From Chloroflexota bacterium (lineage in GTDB: Bacteria > Chloroflexota > Anaerolineae > UBA4142), in NCBI GenBank assembly GCA_023380675.1, contig JAMCRS010000136.1:1-11541 (forward strand): a DNA stretch of 11,541 bases, given 5' to 3'. Below the pieces are notes generated by a model. The model was not told the origin of the DNA. It worked only from the letters and a program-made list of their open reading frames with translations, and did not search any database. The position numbers and the translations under genes were made by a program. This document shows, piece after piece, positions 5,306 to 11,046 of the stretch (its first letter is position 1; each line of letters starts with the position of its first letter).

Positions 5306-5533
5306 ATGTCGGCCACAACCGAAAGCGACAACAAGCCATTGACGACGTGGTGTCTCACGCGAGTCGGAAACGTTCTAGACTCTGCATGCGGTTCGACTCT
5401 TTATCGCGTCCTGACCGTTGGCACACAGATCCTTGACAAGAACAAGGGTGTCAAGTGGCTGTCCGGCGATCGCGACGACAACGCGTCGGACGCGGAATGG
5501 ACGCAGAAGGATAGTACTCACGCGTCGACATGA
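5306..5533 (+). CDS. Small hypothetical protein, 75 aa
   Basis: Start chosen at ATG 5306 with GGAG eight bases upstream; an in-frame ATG at 5285 lies before this site. The product (MSATTESDNKPLTTWCLTRV, then GNVLDSACGSTLYRVLTVGTQILDKN, ending in an Asp/Ser/Thr-rich tail SGDRDDNASDAEWTQKDSTHAST) has two Cys and a plausible short amphipathic core. It resembles no family I know. It stands alone with no partner genes; a strong terminator lies 218 bases downstream. It may be a real orphan gene or a chance frame in a gene-poor stretch. Confidence 0.4.
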   Translation: MSATTESDNKPLTTWCLTRVGNVLDSACGSTLYRVLTVGTQILDKNKGVKWLSGDRDDNASDAEWTQKDSTHAST

Positions 5534-5750
5534 CCGGCTGCGATCGTCCGATGAACCTGCGGCGCGACGCGAAACGCATTCCGAGAAGGCTAGCTCATTC
5601 CCGGGGCACGGCACGGCCCCAAAAACGAAAACGCCGTCCACGACGCGGCGACGCCTATGGCCACGAGGCGTGGGCGCCCGGTGGTTATGGCGGCCTCATG
5701 GAGGATTCCCTCGCGACAGCCGCCTCGCCCACGACGACGGCTAAAACCAA

Positions 5751-5780
5751 AGCACCCGGTGCAACACCGGGTGCTTTTTT
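5751..5780 (+). terminator. Strong intrinsic terminator
   Basis: An 11-bp perfect stem AGCACCCGGTG (5751-5761) / CACCGGGTGCT (5765-5775) with loop CAA is followed by a run of T to 5780. It is the closest plus-strand terminator after the 5306-5533 gene. A reading frame happens to run through it into the NTF2-like remnant. Confidence 0.85.
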
Positions 5781-5808
5781 CGCGTTCGGCTTCGCGGGAG
5801 CTCGGCAA

Positions 5809-5976
5809 AGCCAGTTCGCGTCCGGCGACCAGGTCATGTTTACGTACGATTTCGTATGCCAGGAGCCGATCGGGAATTGCCGGACGGCCGAGCTCCTGAC
5901 GTTCAAAAGCGGCCTGATCAGCCGGAGCGAGCTCTTTTTCGACACGGCGCCGTTCGCCAAGGCGGCCAAGCCGTAG
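5809..5976 (+). pseudogene. C-terminal fragment of an NTF2/SnoaL-like protein
   Basis: About 55 codons ending at TAG 5974-5976 read QSQFASGDQVMFTYDFVC, then QEPIGNCRTAELLTFKSG, then LISRSELFFDTAPF. This is the C-terminal strand series of SnoaL-like/NTF2-fold proteins, where ASGDQV..TYDF, PIG..RTAE.L.F..G.I and LFFD...F are the familiar pattern. The N-terminal half of the usual 110-140 residues is absent: the frame upstream runs through the terminator at 5751-5780 into Arg-rich noise. No start codon or ribosome site belongs to it. I read it as a 5'-truncated remnant. Confidence 0.6.
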
Positions 5977-6015
5977 ACTCGTCGGCACGCTTTTGCCAAG
6001 GAACCAGGTCGCGCA

Positions 6016-6051
6016 AAAGGCGCAGAAACCGCGAAGGATTTCTGCGCCTTT
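6016..6051. terminator. Long hairpin, probable bidirectional terminator
   Basis: A 13-bp perfect stem, AAAGGCGCAGAAA (6016-6028) with TTTCTGCGCCTTT (6039-6051), encloses a 10-base loop. The stem ends in T/A runs on both strands. It lies 40 bases after the stop of the NTF2-like fragment, where that gene's terminator would be expected. Confidence 0.7.
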
Positions 6052-6075
6052 CTTGTTCCATCGAGCTGTCAGGTA

Positions 6076-6330
6076 CCTTTCGCGTCCTTTGCGTCTTGGC
6101 GAGAGAATCGTTCACACCCTATTGCTGGCGATGGACTAGGGCGGCCGCTGCCGGCTTGGGCCTCGCCATCGCCCGACAGCGCGTAAGCCCAGAATGGCAA
6201 GTCGCCGCTTGCCGGGTGTTTGTTTTTCTCGCGTTCGTGCGATCGCGTTCGATCGTGATGGCGCTTGTGCAGTTGTGAACGATCGCGTTGGTCCCTGGCG
6301 CGATTCACGTCGGTATTTGCATTACATACA
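6076..6330. other. Intergenic repeat-like sequence and unassigned DNA upstream of the redox operon
   Basis: Bases 6076-6114 read on the minus strand as a CGCCAAGACGCAAAGGACGC-type string. From memory, such strings recur between genes in many environmental genomes. Further on, 6138-6179 encodes RAAAAGLGLAIARQ, which resembles the G2 box of a histidine kinase, followed by scrambled sequence; this may be a decayed kinase end or chance. No intact gene is supported between 5977 and 6427. Confidence 0.3.
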
Positions 6331-6396
6331 TTTAACCTTCGCTTAAAGCGAGTTTAAACCTCATTTAACCACATCCCCGTTTCTACATGTTACGAT
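6331..6396 (+). promoter_or_regulatory. Response-regulator-type promoter: four 11-bp repeats plus extended -10
   Basis: TTAA cores lie at 6332, 6343, 6354 and 6365, exactly 11 bp apart, within units TTTAACCTTCG, CTTAAAGCGAG, TTTAAACCTCA and TTTAACC. An extended -10, TGTTACGAT (6388-6396), follows. The last repeat ends where a -35 box would begin, and no consensus -35 is present. This is the known layout of OmpR/PhoB/PhoP-type winged-helix activators. The predicted start is near 6403, 25 bases before the first ATG of the operon. Confidence 0.65.
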
Positions 6397-6427
6397 GCCG
6401 CCGTCATCACAACTCAGGAGGACAAGC

Positions 6428-7132
6428 ATGTCACAGCGAACCGCGTTGCTCGTCGCCACCGCGTTGACCGTCTTCGTCGCGATCTTGACGGTCGGCGTCG
6501 TGTGGCAAGTCTTTCAGCGCGCGAGCGTGGACGCGCTCGCCGTCCAGAACTCTGCGCCCGCGCCGGCGGCGGCGCCGACGGCCGAGCCGGTGATCGATGC
6601 GCCGGCGGACCCGGGACCGACTGTTCAGCAGATGGCCCAGCGCGAGGCCGAATACCAACAATTGATCCAACAGGCCAACGCGCAACTTCAACAGGCCTAT
6701 GAAAAACAACAAGAATTGAACAAGCAGCTTGCCGATCTGCGGGCTGGCCAGCAGCAGCCCGCCGCCACGACGACCGCAGCCGAAGCCGCGGCCGTGCCCG
6801 TGCAGCCGAACTACAACGTAACACCCGCTCAGGCCGTCGATGTTGCCCTGACCCATGAACAGGGCGCCACGCTCCTCCAACCGGCCGAATTGGTGATCTT
6901 CCACAATTGGCCGGCCTGGGAGGTCAAGCTCGACCGCGGCGTCGTCTACGTCGATCCCAATAACGCAACGATCGTTTATGATAGCGCGTATACCGTCGTC
7001 ATTCACGAAGGTAACGGAGGTGGCGGCGGGGGCGGAGCATCTAACAGCAGCGGGACCTCAGGCAACTCGCATTCGGACGACGGCGAGAGCGAGCACAGTA
7101 GCGGCGGGACCGGGAAGAATACCGATGACTAG
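6428..7132 (+). CDS. Membrane-anchored PepSY-domain protein, 234 aa
   Basis: ATG 6428 is preceded by AGGAGG with 6-base spacing; the frame is open to 6395 but without a site. Residues 5-27 (TALLVATALTVFVAILTVGVVWQV) form one membrane segment or uncleaved signal anchor. An Ala/Pro linker follows (42-65). Residues 66-105 are a Gln-rich coiled coil (REAEYQQLIQQANAQLQQAY). A PepSY domain occupies about 131-186 (VTPAQAVDVALTHEQGATLL, PAWEVKLDRGVVYVDPNNATIVYD). The tail (195-234) is Gly/Ser/His/Asp-rich and probably disordered. PepSY domains recur next to ApbE and ferric-reductase-like proteins in extracytoplasmic redox systems. The protein likely sits outside the membrane as a partner of the heme protein. 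No canonical FMN-bind motif (S/T-GA-T/S) is seen; QGAT at 145-148 is the nearest. It overlaps the next gene by 8 bases. Confidence 0.75.
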   Translation: MSQRTALLVATALTVFVAILTVGVVWQVFQRASVDALAVQNSAPAPAAAPTAEPVIDAPADPGPTVQQMAQREAEYQQLIQQANAQLQQAYEKQQELNKQLADLRAGQQQPAATTTAAEAAAVPVQPNYNVTPAQAVDVALTHEQGATLLQPAELVIFHNWPAWEVKLDRGVVYVDPNNATIVYDSAYTVVIHEGNGGGGGGGASNSSGTSGNSHSDDGESEHSSGGTGKNTDD

Positions 7133-7559
7133 TCCAGCTCAACCGACCAAACGACCTGGCGCCGCGCCGGCGAACAAAGCCGGACAAAGCTTCAAGGCGC
7201 TCTTGGCCACTGCATCGCTCGCCGCCACGCTCGGCGGCTGGGCTCGGCTCTCGGCCGATCGCGTCCCGATCAAGGCGACCGATTTCACGGTGACGCCGAC
7301 GGAGCCGCCCCCTTCGGCGACTTCCGAGACGGCGTTTCAGATGCCGCCGCTGCCGACGCTCTTGCCTCCGCCAACCGGCGGCCCGCCCATCCCGACCATG
7401 GCGCCGGTGACGGTCCAACCGCCTCCCAAGCCAACCCTGCGCGTCGTGAACGAGGTGCCGGCGCAGCGCGTCGTGCACGTGGGCGGCGGCGGAGGGGGTG
7501 GCGGCGGTGGCGGGGGTGGGGGTGGTGCACCCGCCGCGCACACCAGCTCGTCCCACTAG
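7125..7559 (+). CDS. Pro/Gly-rich single-pass membrane protein, 144 aa
   Basis: ATG 7125 overlaps the upstream stop by 8 bases (ATGACTAG), with GGGAAG seven bases before it. The N-terminus is short and basic, followed by a modest hydrophobic segment (FKALLATASLAATLGGWARL, about 23-42). A long Pro/Thr-rich spacer comes next (about 56-105). It is followed by LRVVNEVPAQRVVHV, a run of exactly 15 Gly (120-134, encoded at 7482-7526) and the tail APAAHTSSSH. No domain is recognised. The position between PepSY and ApbE genes, and a poly-Gly tail echoing the PepSY protein's own, suggest an extracytoplasmic structural or carrier part of the same system. The Ser/Thr-rich tail could be a modification target, but this is speculation. 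Confidence 0.65.
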   Translation: MTSPAQPTKRPGAAPANKAGQSFKALLATASLAATLGGWARLSADRVPIKATDFTVTPTEPPPSATSETAFQMPPLPTLLPPPTGGPPIPTMAPVTVQPPPKPTLRVVNEVPAQRVVHVGGGGGGGGGGGGGGGAPAAHTSSSH

Positions 7560-7569
7560 GACGGAAACC

Positions 7570-8553
7570 ATGCAGCGTCTTGAATTTCGCGCCATGGGCT
7601 GTCACATGCTCGCGCTTGCGGACGCGCCGACTGCGGCGGACGCGCCGACTGCGGCGGACGCGCCGACTGCGGCGGACGCGCCGCAACAAGTCGACCAGCT
7701 GGCGCAGGTCCCGCAGTGGTTCGAGGCCTGGGAGCAAACCTTGAGCCGCTTTCGAGACGACAGCGAGCTCAATCAACTCAATAAGAGCGCGGGCGTGCCG
7801 ATTCAGGTGAGCGATCTGCTATGGGAGGTGATCCTGGTCTCCCTGAACGCGGCACGTGAGAGCAACGGGCTGGTAACCCCAACGCTCCTCGCCGCGCTGG
7901 AAGCGGCCGGCTACGACCGCACCTTTGAAGCGCTTGAGGCCGCAGTCGGAGCGTCGCCCGCGCTTCTTCAAACACACGCTATCCGCGCGCCAGTCGCCGA
8001 CTGGCGCGCGGTCGAGTGCGATCCGGCGACACGGTCCGTTTGCCTTCCTCCCGGCGTCCGGCTCGACCTGGGAGGGATCGCCAAAGGCTGGGCGGCGGAC
8101 CAGGCCGCTCGCCGGCTTGGGGCCTATGCGCCGGCGCTGATCGATGCGGGCGGCGATATCGCGATCAGCGGCCCTAGGGCCAACGGCGACCGCTGGTGCA
8201 TCGGCGTCGCGGATCCGGGCGAACCGGCGCATGACCTGGAGGCGCTGCTGGTACCGCGCGGAGGCGTGGCCACCTCGGGGCGCGACTATCGCCGCTGGCA
8301 GCGGAACGGAGTGTGGCAGCACCACATCATCGATCCGCGCACCGGCGAGCCGGCCGATACGGACGTGATCGCCGCGACGATCGTCGCCCCGACGACGGCG
8401 CAGGCCGAGATGGCGGCGAAAAAGGCGTTGATCCTCGGCAGCCAGGCCGGCTTGTTGTGGTTGGAAGGCCGGCCGGACCTGGCCGGGATTCTAGTCCTCG
8501 AAAGTGGGCTGGTCCTGCACAGTCGTCAAATCGAAAACTATCTGGAGAATTGA
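7570..8553 (+). CDS. apbE: ApbE-family FAD:protein FMN transferase, 327 aa
   Basis: ApbE uses FAD to attach FMN covalently to Ser/Thr of target proteins, normally outside the cytoplasm. Family motifs in order: RFRDDSELNQLN (60-71), VRLDLGGIAKGWAADQ (163-178), ALIDAGGDIAISG (189-201), GVATSGRDYRRW (232-243), HHIIDPRTGEPA (251-262), and the helix AEMAAKKALILG (279-290) after ATIVAPT. Length is near the family norm. The start at ATG 7570 has a weak AGGA site nine bases upstream; the frame is open to 7498 but that part overlaps the preceding gene. No signal peptide or lipobox is visible: the protein begins at the first strand (LEFRAMGCHMLAL), so location or export route is uncertain. Residues 18-38 are a repeat (DAPTAA three times). 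Downstream, the heme membrane gene starts two bases after the stop. Confidence 0.92.
   Translation: MQRLEFRAMGCHMLALADAPTAADAPTAADAPTAADAPQQVDQLAQVPQWFEAWEQTLSRFRDDSELNQLNKSAGVPIQVSDLLWEVILVSLNAARESNGLVTPTLLAALEAAGYDRTFEALEAAVGASPALLQTHAIRAPVADWRAVECDPATRSVCLPPGVRLDLGGIAKGWAADQAARRLGAYAPALIDAGGDIAISGPRANGDRWCIGVADPGEPAHDLEALLVPRGGVATSGRDYRRWQRNGVWQHHIIDPRTGEPADTDVIAATIVAPTTAQAEMAAKKALILGSQAGLLWLEGRPDLAGILVLESGLVLHSRQIENYLEN
7621..7683 (+). repeat. 18-bp tandem repeat in apbE, three full copies plus half a copy
   Basis: The unit GACGCGCCGACTGCGGCG occupies 7621-7638, 7639-7656 and 7657-7674 without mismatch; a 9-base partial copy follows. Each unit encodes DAPTAA. As 18 is a multiple of three, copy-number change would keep the frame and only lengthen a loop after the first strand. 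Confidence 0.95.
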
Positions 8554-8555
8554 AC

Positions 8556-9266
8556 ATGTCGAACGACGTCGCACCCAACGATGATCTGAACCAGGTCGTA
8601 CCCACTTTCGCACTGGATGCGTTCCTCCTCATCATCCTCGCCGCCGTCATCGGGGCGTACGCCGCGGTCGTCGTGCTGCCGACCTGGCTGCCCGGCCTGA
8701 GCGATTCTCTGCTCGGGACGGCGCCCAAGGCGTACTGGTACCTGGCGCGCGCAACCGGCGTCATCGCCTACGTCCTGCTGTGGATTTCGATGGCGTTCGG
8801 GCTGACGATCAAGAACAAGATGGCGCGGGTATGGCCGGGAGGCCCGCTCGCGGTCGATCTGCACCAGTTCGCGAGTCTCTTTGCGTTGGCGCTCTCCCTC
8901 TTTCACGCGCTCGTGCTGTTGGGCGATCGCTATATGAACTATACGCCGGCGCAGATCCTCATCCCGTTCACCAACCCGACGCTGACCTTCTGGACGGGGC
9001 TGGGGCAGCTGAGTTTCTACATCATGCTGCCGGTCGCATTCAGCTTTTACGCCCGCCAGCGCATCGGCTTTAAAACGTGGCGGACCATCCATTACGCCAG
9101 CTTTGCGATCTACCTGCTCGTCACCCTCCACGGTATCTTCTCCGGGACGGACACAACGACGCCGGGCATGATGGGGCTGTATGCGCTGACGGTGTTCGCC
9201 ACGTACTTTCTGACCGTCTTTCGTATCCTCGTTTCCGTGCGCGTTCCGCGACCACAGACCGGCTGA
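8556..9266 (+). CDS. Ferric-reductase-like transmembrane heme protein, 236 aa
   Basis: ATG 8556 follows the apbE stop by two bases, with GGAG upstream (TGGAGAATTGAAC), so the two are coupled. About six membrane segments: 19-45, 61-85, 101-122, 143-165, 177-194 and 206-227. Two His pairs lie in neighbouring helices: His103 (DLHQF) and His117 (FHALVLLGD), and His179 (WRTIHYASF) and His192 (LHGIFSG). Spacings of 13 and 12 residues between them fit heme b ligation in the ferric-reductase-like/YedZ-MsrQ superfamily. The cytoplasmic NAD(P)H/FAD domain of NOX/FRE enzymes is absent, as in MsrQ-like proteins, and no MsrP-like gene is next to it. In this operon it probably passes electrons across the membrane to or from a flavinylated partner. 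Family call firm, partner inferred. Confidence 0.85.
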   Translation: MSNDVAPNDDLNQVVPTFALDAFLLIILAAVIGAYAAVVVLPTWLPGLSDSLLGTAPKAYWYLARATGVIAYVLLWISMAFGLTIKNKMARVWPGGPLAVDLHQFASLFALALSLFHALVLLGDRYMNYTPAQILIPFTNPTLTFWTGLGQLSFYIMLPVAFSFYARQRIGFKTWRTIHYASFAIYLLVTLHGIFSGTDTTTPGMMGLYALTVFATYFLTVFRILVSVRVPRPQTG

Positions 9267-9438
9267 CGGCACGCAGAGAATTTCTCTATCACAGCTTGAT
9301 CCTGCGAGACGTGGCTTTTCGTCACGCGGTCCCGGACTAGGCCGCTGATTCCGACGGTGTGCGGCCAAGTCGTCCGTGAGCGCACTGCCCTCAGAAGACG
9401 TTGCGCACTAATTTTCTGTAAGAATCCCCCTGGAAAGC

Positions 9439-9467
9439 TTGACAAAGGGTTCGCCCTGTTGTATCAT
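9439..9467 (+). promoter_or_regulatory. Near-consensus promoter of the ArsR gene
   Basis: TTGACA (9439-9444) and TATCAT (9462-9467) are separated by 17 bases. The predicted start point (about 9474-9476) coincides with ATG 9476, and no Shine-Dalgarno lies upstream, so the mRNA is probably leaderless. Confidence 0.75.
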
Positions 9468-9485
9468 TCAACCAGATGGTTGAAT
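9466..9485. promoter_or_regulatory. 20-bp palindromic operator over the ArsR start codon
   Basis: ATTCAACCAGATGGTTGAAT has perfect 9-bp arms around GA. It overlaps the end of the -10 box, the predicted start point and codons 1-4, which therefore read MVEY. This is a natural autorepression site for the dimeric ArsR protein encoded here. Confidence 0.75.
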
Positions 9486-9805
9486 ATAAATTGGATGCCG
9501 TCTTTGGATCGTTGGCCGACCCGACGCGGCGCGATATTCTAAAGCGAGTGTCACGGTCGAAGGGAGCGTTGTCGGTAAGCGAGATCGCCGACGCGTATCA
9601 CCGCCAGATGTCGCTGGCGGCCGTCTCAAAGCATCTGCGGGTCTTAGAAAAAGCTAGGCTGGTCACCAAGCAGAGGCGTGGAAAGCAGACGCTCGTTAGC
9701 CTCTCGCCGCCGGCATTGCACTCGGCTTCTGATTACCTCCGGCAGTTCGAGAGGCTGTGGGAGGAACGGTTCGACCGATTGGAAGAGATTCTGAAAGAGG
9801 AATGA
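9476..9805 (+). CDS. ArsR-family winged-helix repressor, 109 aa
   Basis: The protein has the complete ArsR fold: VFGSLADPTRRDILKRVSRS (10-28), ALSVSEIADAYH (31-42), recognition helix MSLAAVSKHLRVLEKARLV (45-63), wing KQRRGKQTLVSLSP (65-78), and the C-terminal helix WEERFDRLEEILKEE (95-109). It lacks the Cys metal site of arsenic or cadmium sensors and belongs to the group usually paired with SRPBCC (AHSA1) genes, which is what follows here. ATG 9476 is inside the operator palindrome and near the start point, implying leaderless translation and autoregulation. The stop overlaps the first ATG of the SRPBCC remnant (ATGA, 9802-9805). The family call is firm and the inducer unknown. Confidence 0.9.
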   Translation: MVEYKLDAVFGSLADPTRRDILKRVSRSKGALSVSEIADAYHRQMSLAAVSKHLRVLEKARLVTKQRRGKQTLVSLSPPALHSASDYLRQFERLWEERFDRLEEILKEE

Positions 9806-10161
9806 TCACACAAGTGGTCAAGATGGACCCGCGCGTGGGCGGAGTATGGCAATACGTCGTGAGCGCGCCGGATGGGACACGCCGGGGCGTCTTTCGCGGG
9901 AAATACAAAGAGAGCGTCCCGTTCCAAAAGCTCGTCTACACCATGGAATTCGAGCCGTGCGATTCGCGAATCCACACCAAATCGGCGACGCTCGAAGAAC
10001 AGGGCAGCAAGACGCTGCTTACAGTCCGCCTCGTCTACGCCGGCAAGGACGACCGCGATCGCATGATTCGGGACGGCATGGAATCCGGCAAGAAGCAATC
10101 TTGCGCGTTGATTCGGATGCCTCTGTTGTCGGGAAAAAATGTACTTTCGGTATTCCGGTGA
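9802..10161 (+). pseudogene. N-terminally truncated SRPBCC (AHSA1-type) protein
   Basis: From ATG 9802 the frame encodes 119 residues. They read MITQVVKMDPRVGGVWQYVV, APDGTRRGVFRGKYKESVPFQ, KLVYTMEFEP, then TLEEQGSKTLLTVRLVYAG and DRDRMIRDGMESGKKQS. These correspond to the middle and end of AHSA1-type SRPBCC domains, from the 'vveiDlRvGGvWrYvm' strand onward. The usual opening of 35-45 residues (a Thr/Arg strand, then '[22 protein letters not shown]') is missing, and the sequence upstream belongs to the intact ArsR gene. The hydrophobic cavity needs that part, so the product is probably non-functional, although ATGA coupling to ArsR would allow translation. The C-terminus (RMPLLSGKNVLSVFR) also departs from the family. 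A deletion at about 9800 is the likely cause. Confidence 0.65.
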
Positions 10162-10192
10162 TACTGTTTTCGAATTTCTAAGGGGAGATCAC

Positions 10193-10693
10193 ATGAAGCC
10201 TCGCCTGGCCGCACCCAAAACGATCGACGAATACATCGCGGGATTTCCGCGCGACGTTCAAGAGATCCTGGAAGAGGTAAGGAAAACGATCAGGCGAGCG
10301 GCACCCGACGCGGCCGAGACAATAAAATACCAGATGCCGACCTTCACTCTGAACGGCAATTTGGTCTATTTCGCTGCCTTCAAAAACCATATCGGGTTCT
10401 ATCCGCCGGTGGCGACCGCAAGCGCCAAGTTCAAGAAGGAACTGTCCGCGTATGCCGGCCCAAAAGGCTCGTACAAGTTCCCATTAAGTGAGCCGATACC
10501 TTTCGACCTGATCGGCAGGATGGTGCAAGCCCGCGTGAAAGCAAATCGGGAACACGCCGGGGCATACGCAAAGAAGAGAAAGGGGTCTCCTTTGTCACCG
10601 ATGGAATCGAAAGCGCCATCCGCCAGGCAAAGCAAGCCGCCGGAGATAAGGACGTCGTCTTGTGTACGCCGACCATCCTGCAGCAATGCCTGA
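10193..10693 (+). CDS. DUF1801 (YdhG-like) protein with an out-of-frame chimeric tail, 166 aa
   Basis: ATG 10193 has GGGGAG seven bases upstream. Residues 1-130 are a complete DUF1801 protein: TIDEYIAGFPRDVQEILEEVRKTIRRAAPDA, ETIKYQMPTFTLNGNLVYFAAFKNHIGFYP, YKFPLSEPIPFDLIGRMVQARVKANREH, then a Lys-rich end KKRKGS. The family is small, cytoplasmic and of uncertain function (some members are called iron chaperones). Usual length is about 115-130. From residue 131 (base 10583) the tail SPLSPMESKAPSARQSK... is the +1 reading of a RibD-C-type gene fragment, so the original stop was lost at a junction near 10580. The domain itself looks intact and may still work. Confidence 0.8.
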   Translation: MKPRLAAPKTIDEYIAGFPRDVQEILEEVRKTIRRAAPDAAETIKYQMPTFTLNGNLVYFAAFKNHIGFYPPVATASAKFKKELSAYAGPKGSYKFPLSEPIPFDLIGRMVQARVKANREHAGAYAKKRKGSPLSPMESKAPSARQSKPPEIRTSSCVRRPSCSNA

Positions 10694-10782
10694 AAACGAA
10701 GCTGGTCGACGAGCTGCACGTCGATGTGGCGCCGGTCCTGCTGGGGAGCGGTGTCCGGTTGTTCGACCGACTCGGCGCCCGG
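10576..10782 (+). pseudogene. Internal fragment of a RibD-C / dihydrofolate-reductase-like protein
   Basis: In the frame beginning EKGVSFVTDGIESAIRQAKQ, then AAGDKDVVLCTPTILQQCLK, KLVDELHVDVAPVLLGSG and VRLFDRLG, this is the second half of a RibD C-terminal domain protein. The hallmarks are FVTDG-I-SA---AK-AAGDKDV, the LVDELH strand and PVLLG-G-RLFD. The usual GGA of the nucleotide-binding turn (VxxGGAxxxxQ) is replaced by CTP, perhaps through a small deletion. The first half is missing (replaced by the DUF1801 gene) and the end is cut at about 10776-10782, where glycosyltransferase sequence begins. There is no start codon or ribosome site of its own. Confidence 0.75.
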
Positions 10783-10786
10783 TCGC

Positions 10787-11041
10787 CTCCCGCCGATTAT
10801 CAGCGGTCACAACAACTACTTCCTGTGGGGACCGGGCACGTGTACCGGCCAGGTGCTCATCGGCGTTGGGTATTCGCCCGCCGACTTCAAGGGCACGTAC
10901 GCCGACATCGCGCTTGCCGCCATCCAAAGGTGCCAGTACTGCGTGGCCTATGAGAACGACCTGCCCATCGTCATCGCGTCCAACCCGACAATCGCGATCG
11001 ATCTCGCTCGGCTCTGGCCCTCGGTCAAGCACTATGACTGA
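10787..11041 (+). pseudogene. C-terminal fragment of a GT39/ArnT-like membrane glycosyltransferase
   Basis: The frame LPPIISGHNNYFLWGPG, followed by TGQVLIGVGYSPADFKGTYADI, IQRCQYCVAYENDLPIVIAS and LARLWPSVKHYD, ends at TGA 11039-11041. SGHN-Y-LWGP, the central valine-rich strand, C-YC-(P/A)YEN-LPI and LWP--K-Y are features I know from the extracytoplasmic C-terminal end of dolichyl-phosphate-mannose-type (GT39) transferases. Only about 84 of some 500 residues remain; the membrane part is absent. The left junction with the RibD-C fragment lies between about 10776 and 10790. Clearly a remnant, and it cannot be active. Confidence 0.7.
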
Positions 11042-11046
11042 GTGCC

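Noticed and set aside
5530..5976. Full 148-codon frame reading through the terminator into the NTF2-like part
   Set aside because: The first 90 codons are Arg-rich and cross a strong terminator; only the last 55 codons show a family signal.
8313..8555. Longer upstream start for the heme membrane protein
   Set aside because: The upstream part is a shadow of apbE; ATG 8556 has a ribosome site and follows the apbE stop directly.
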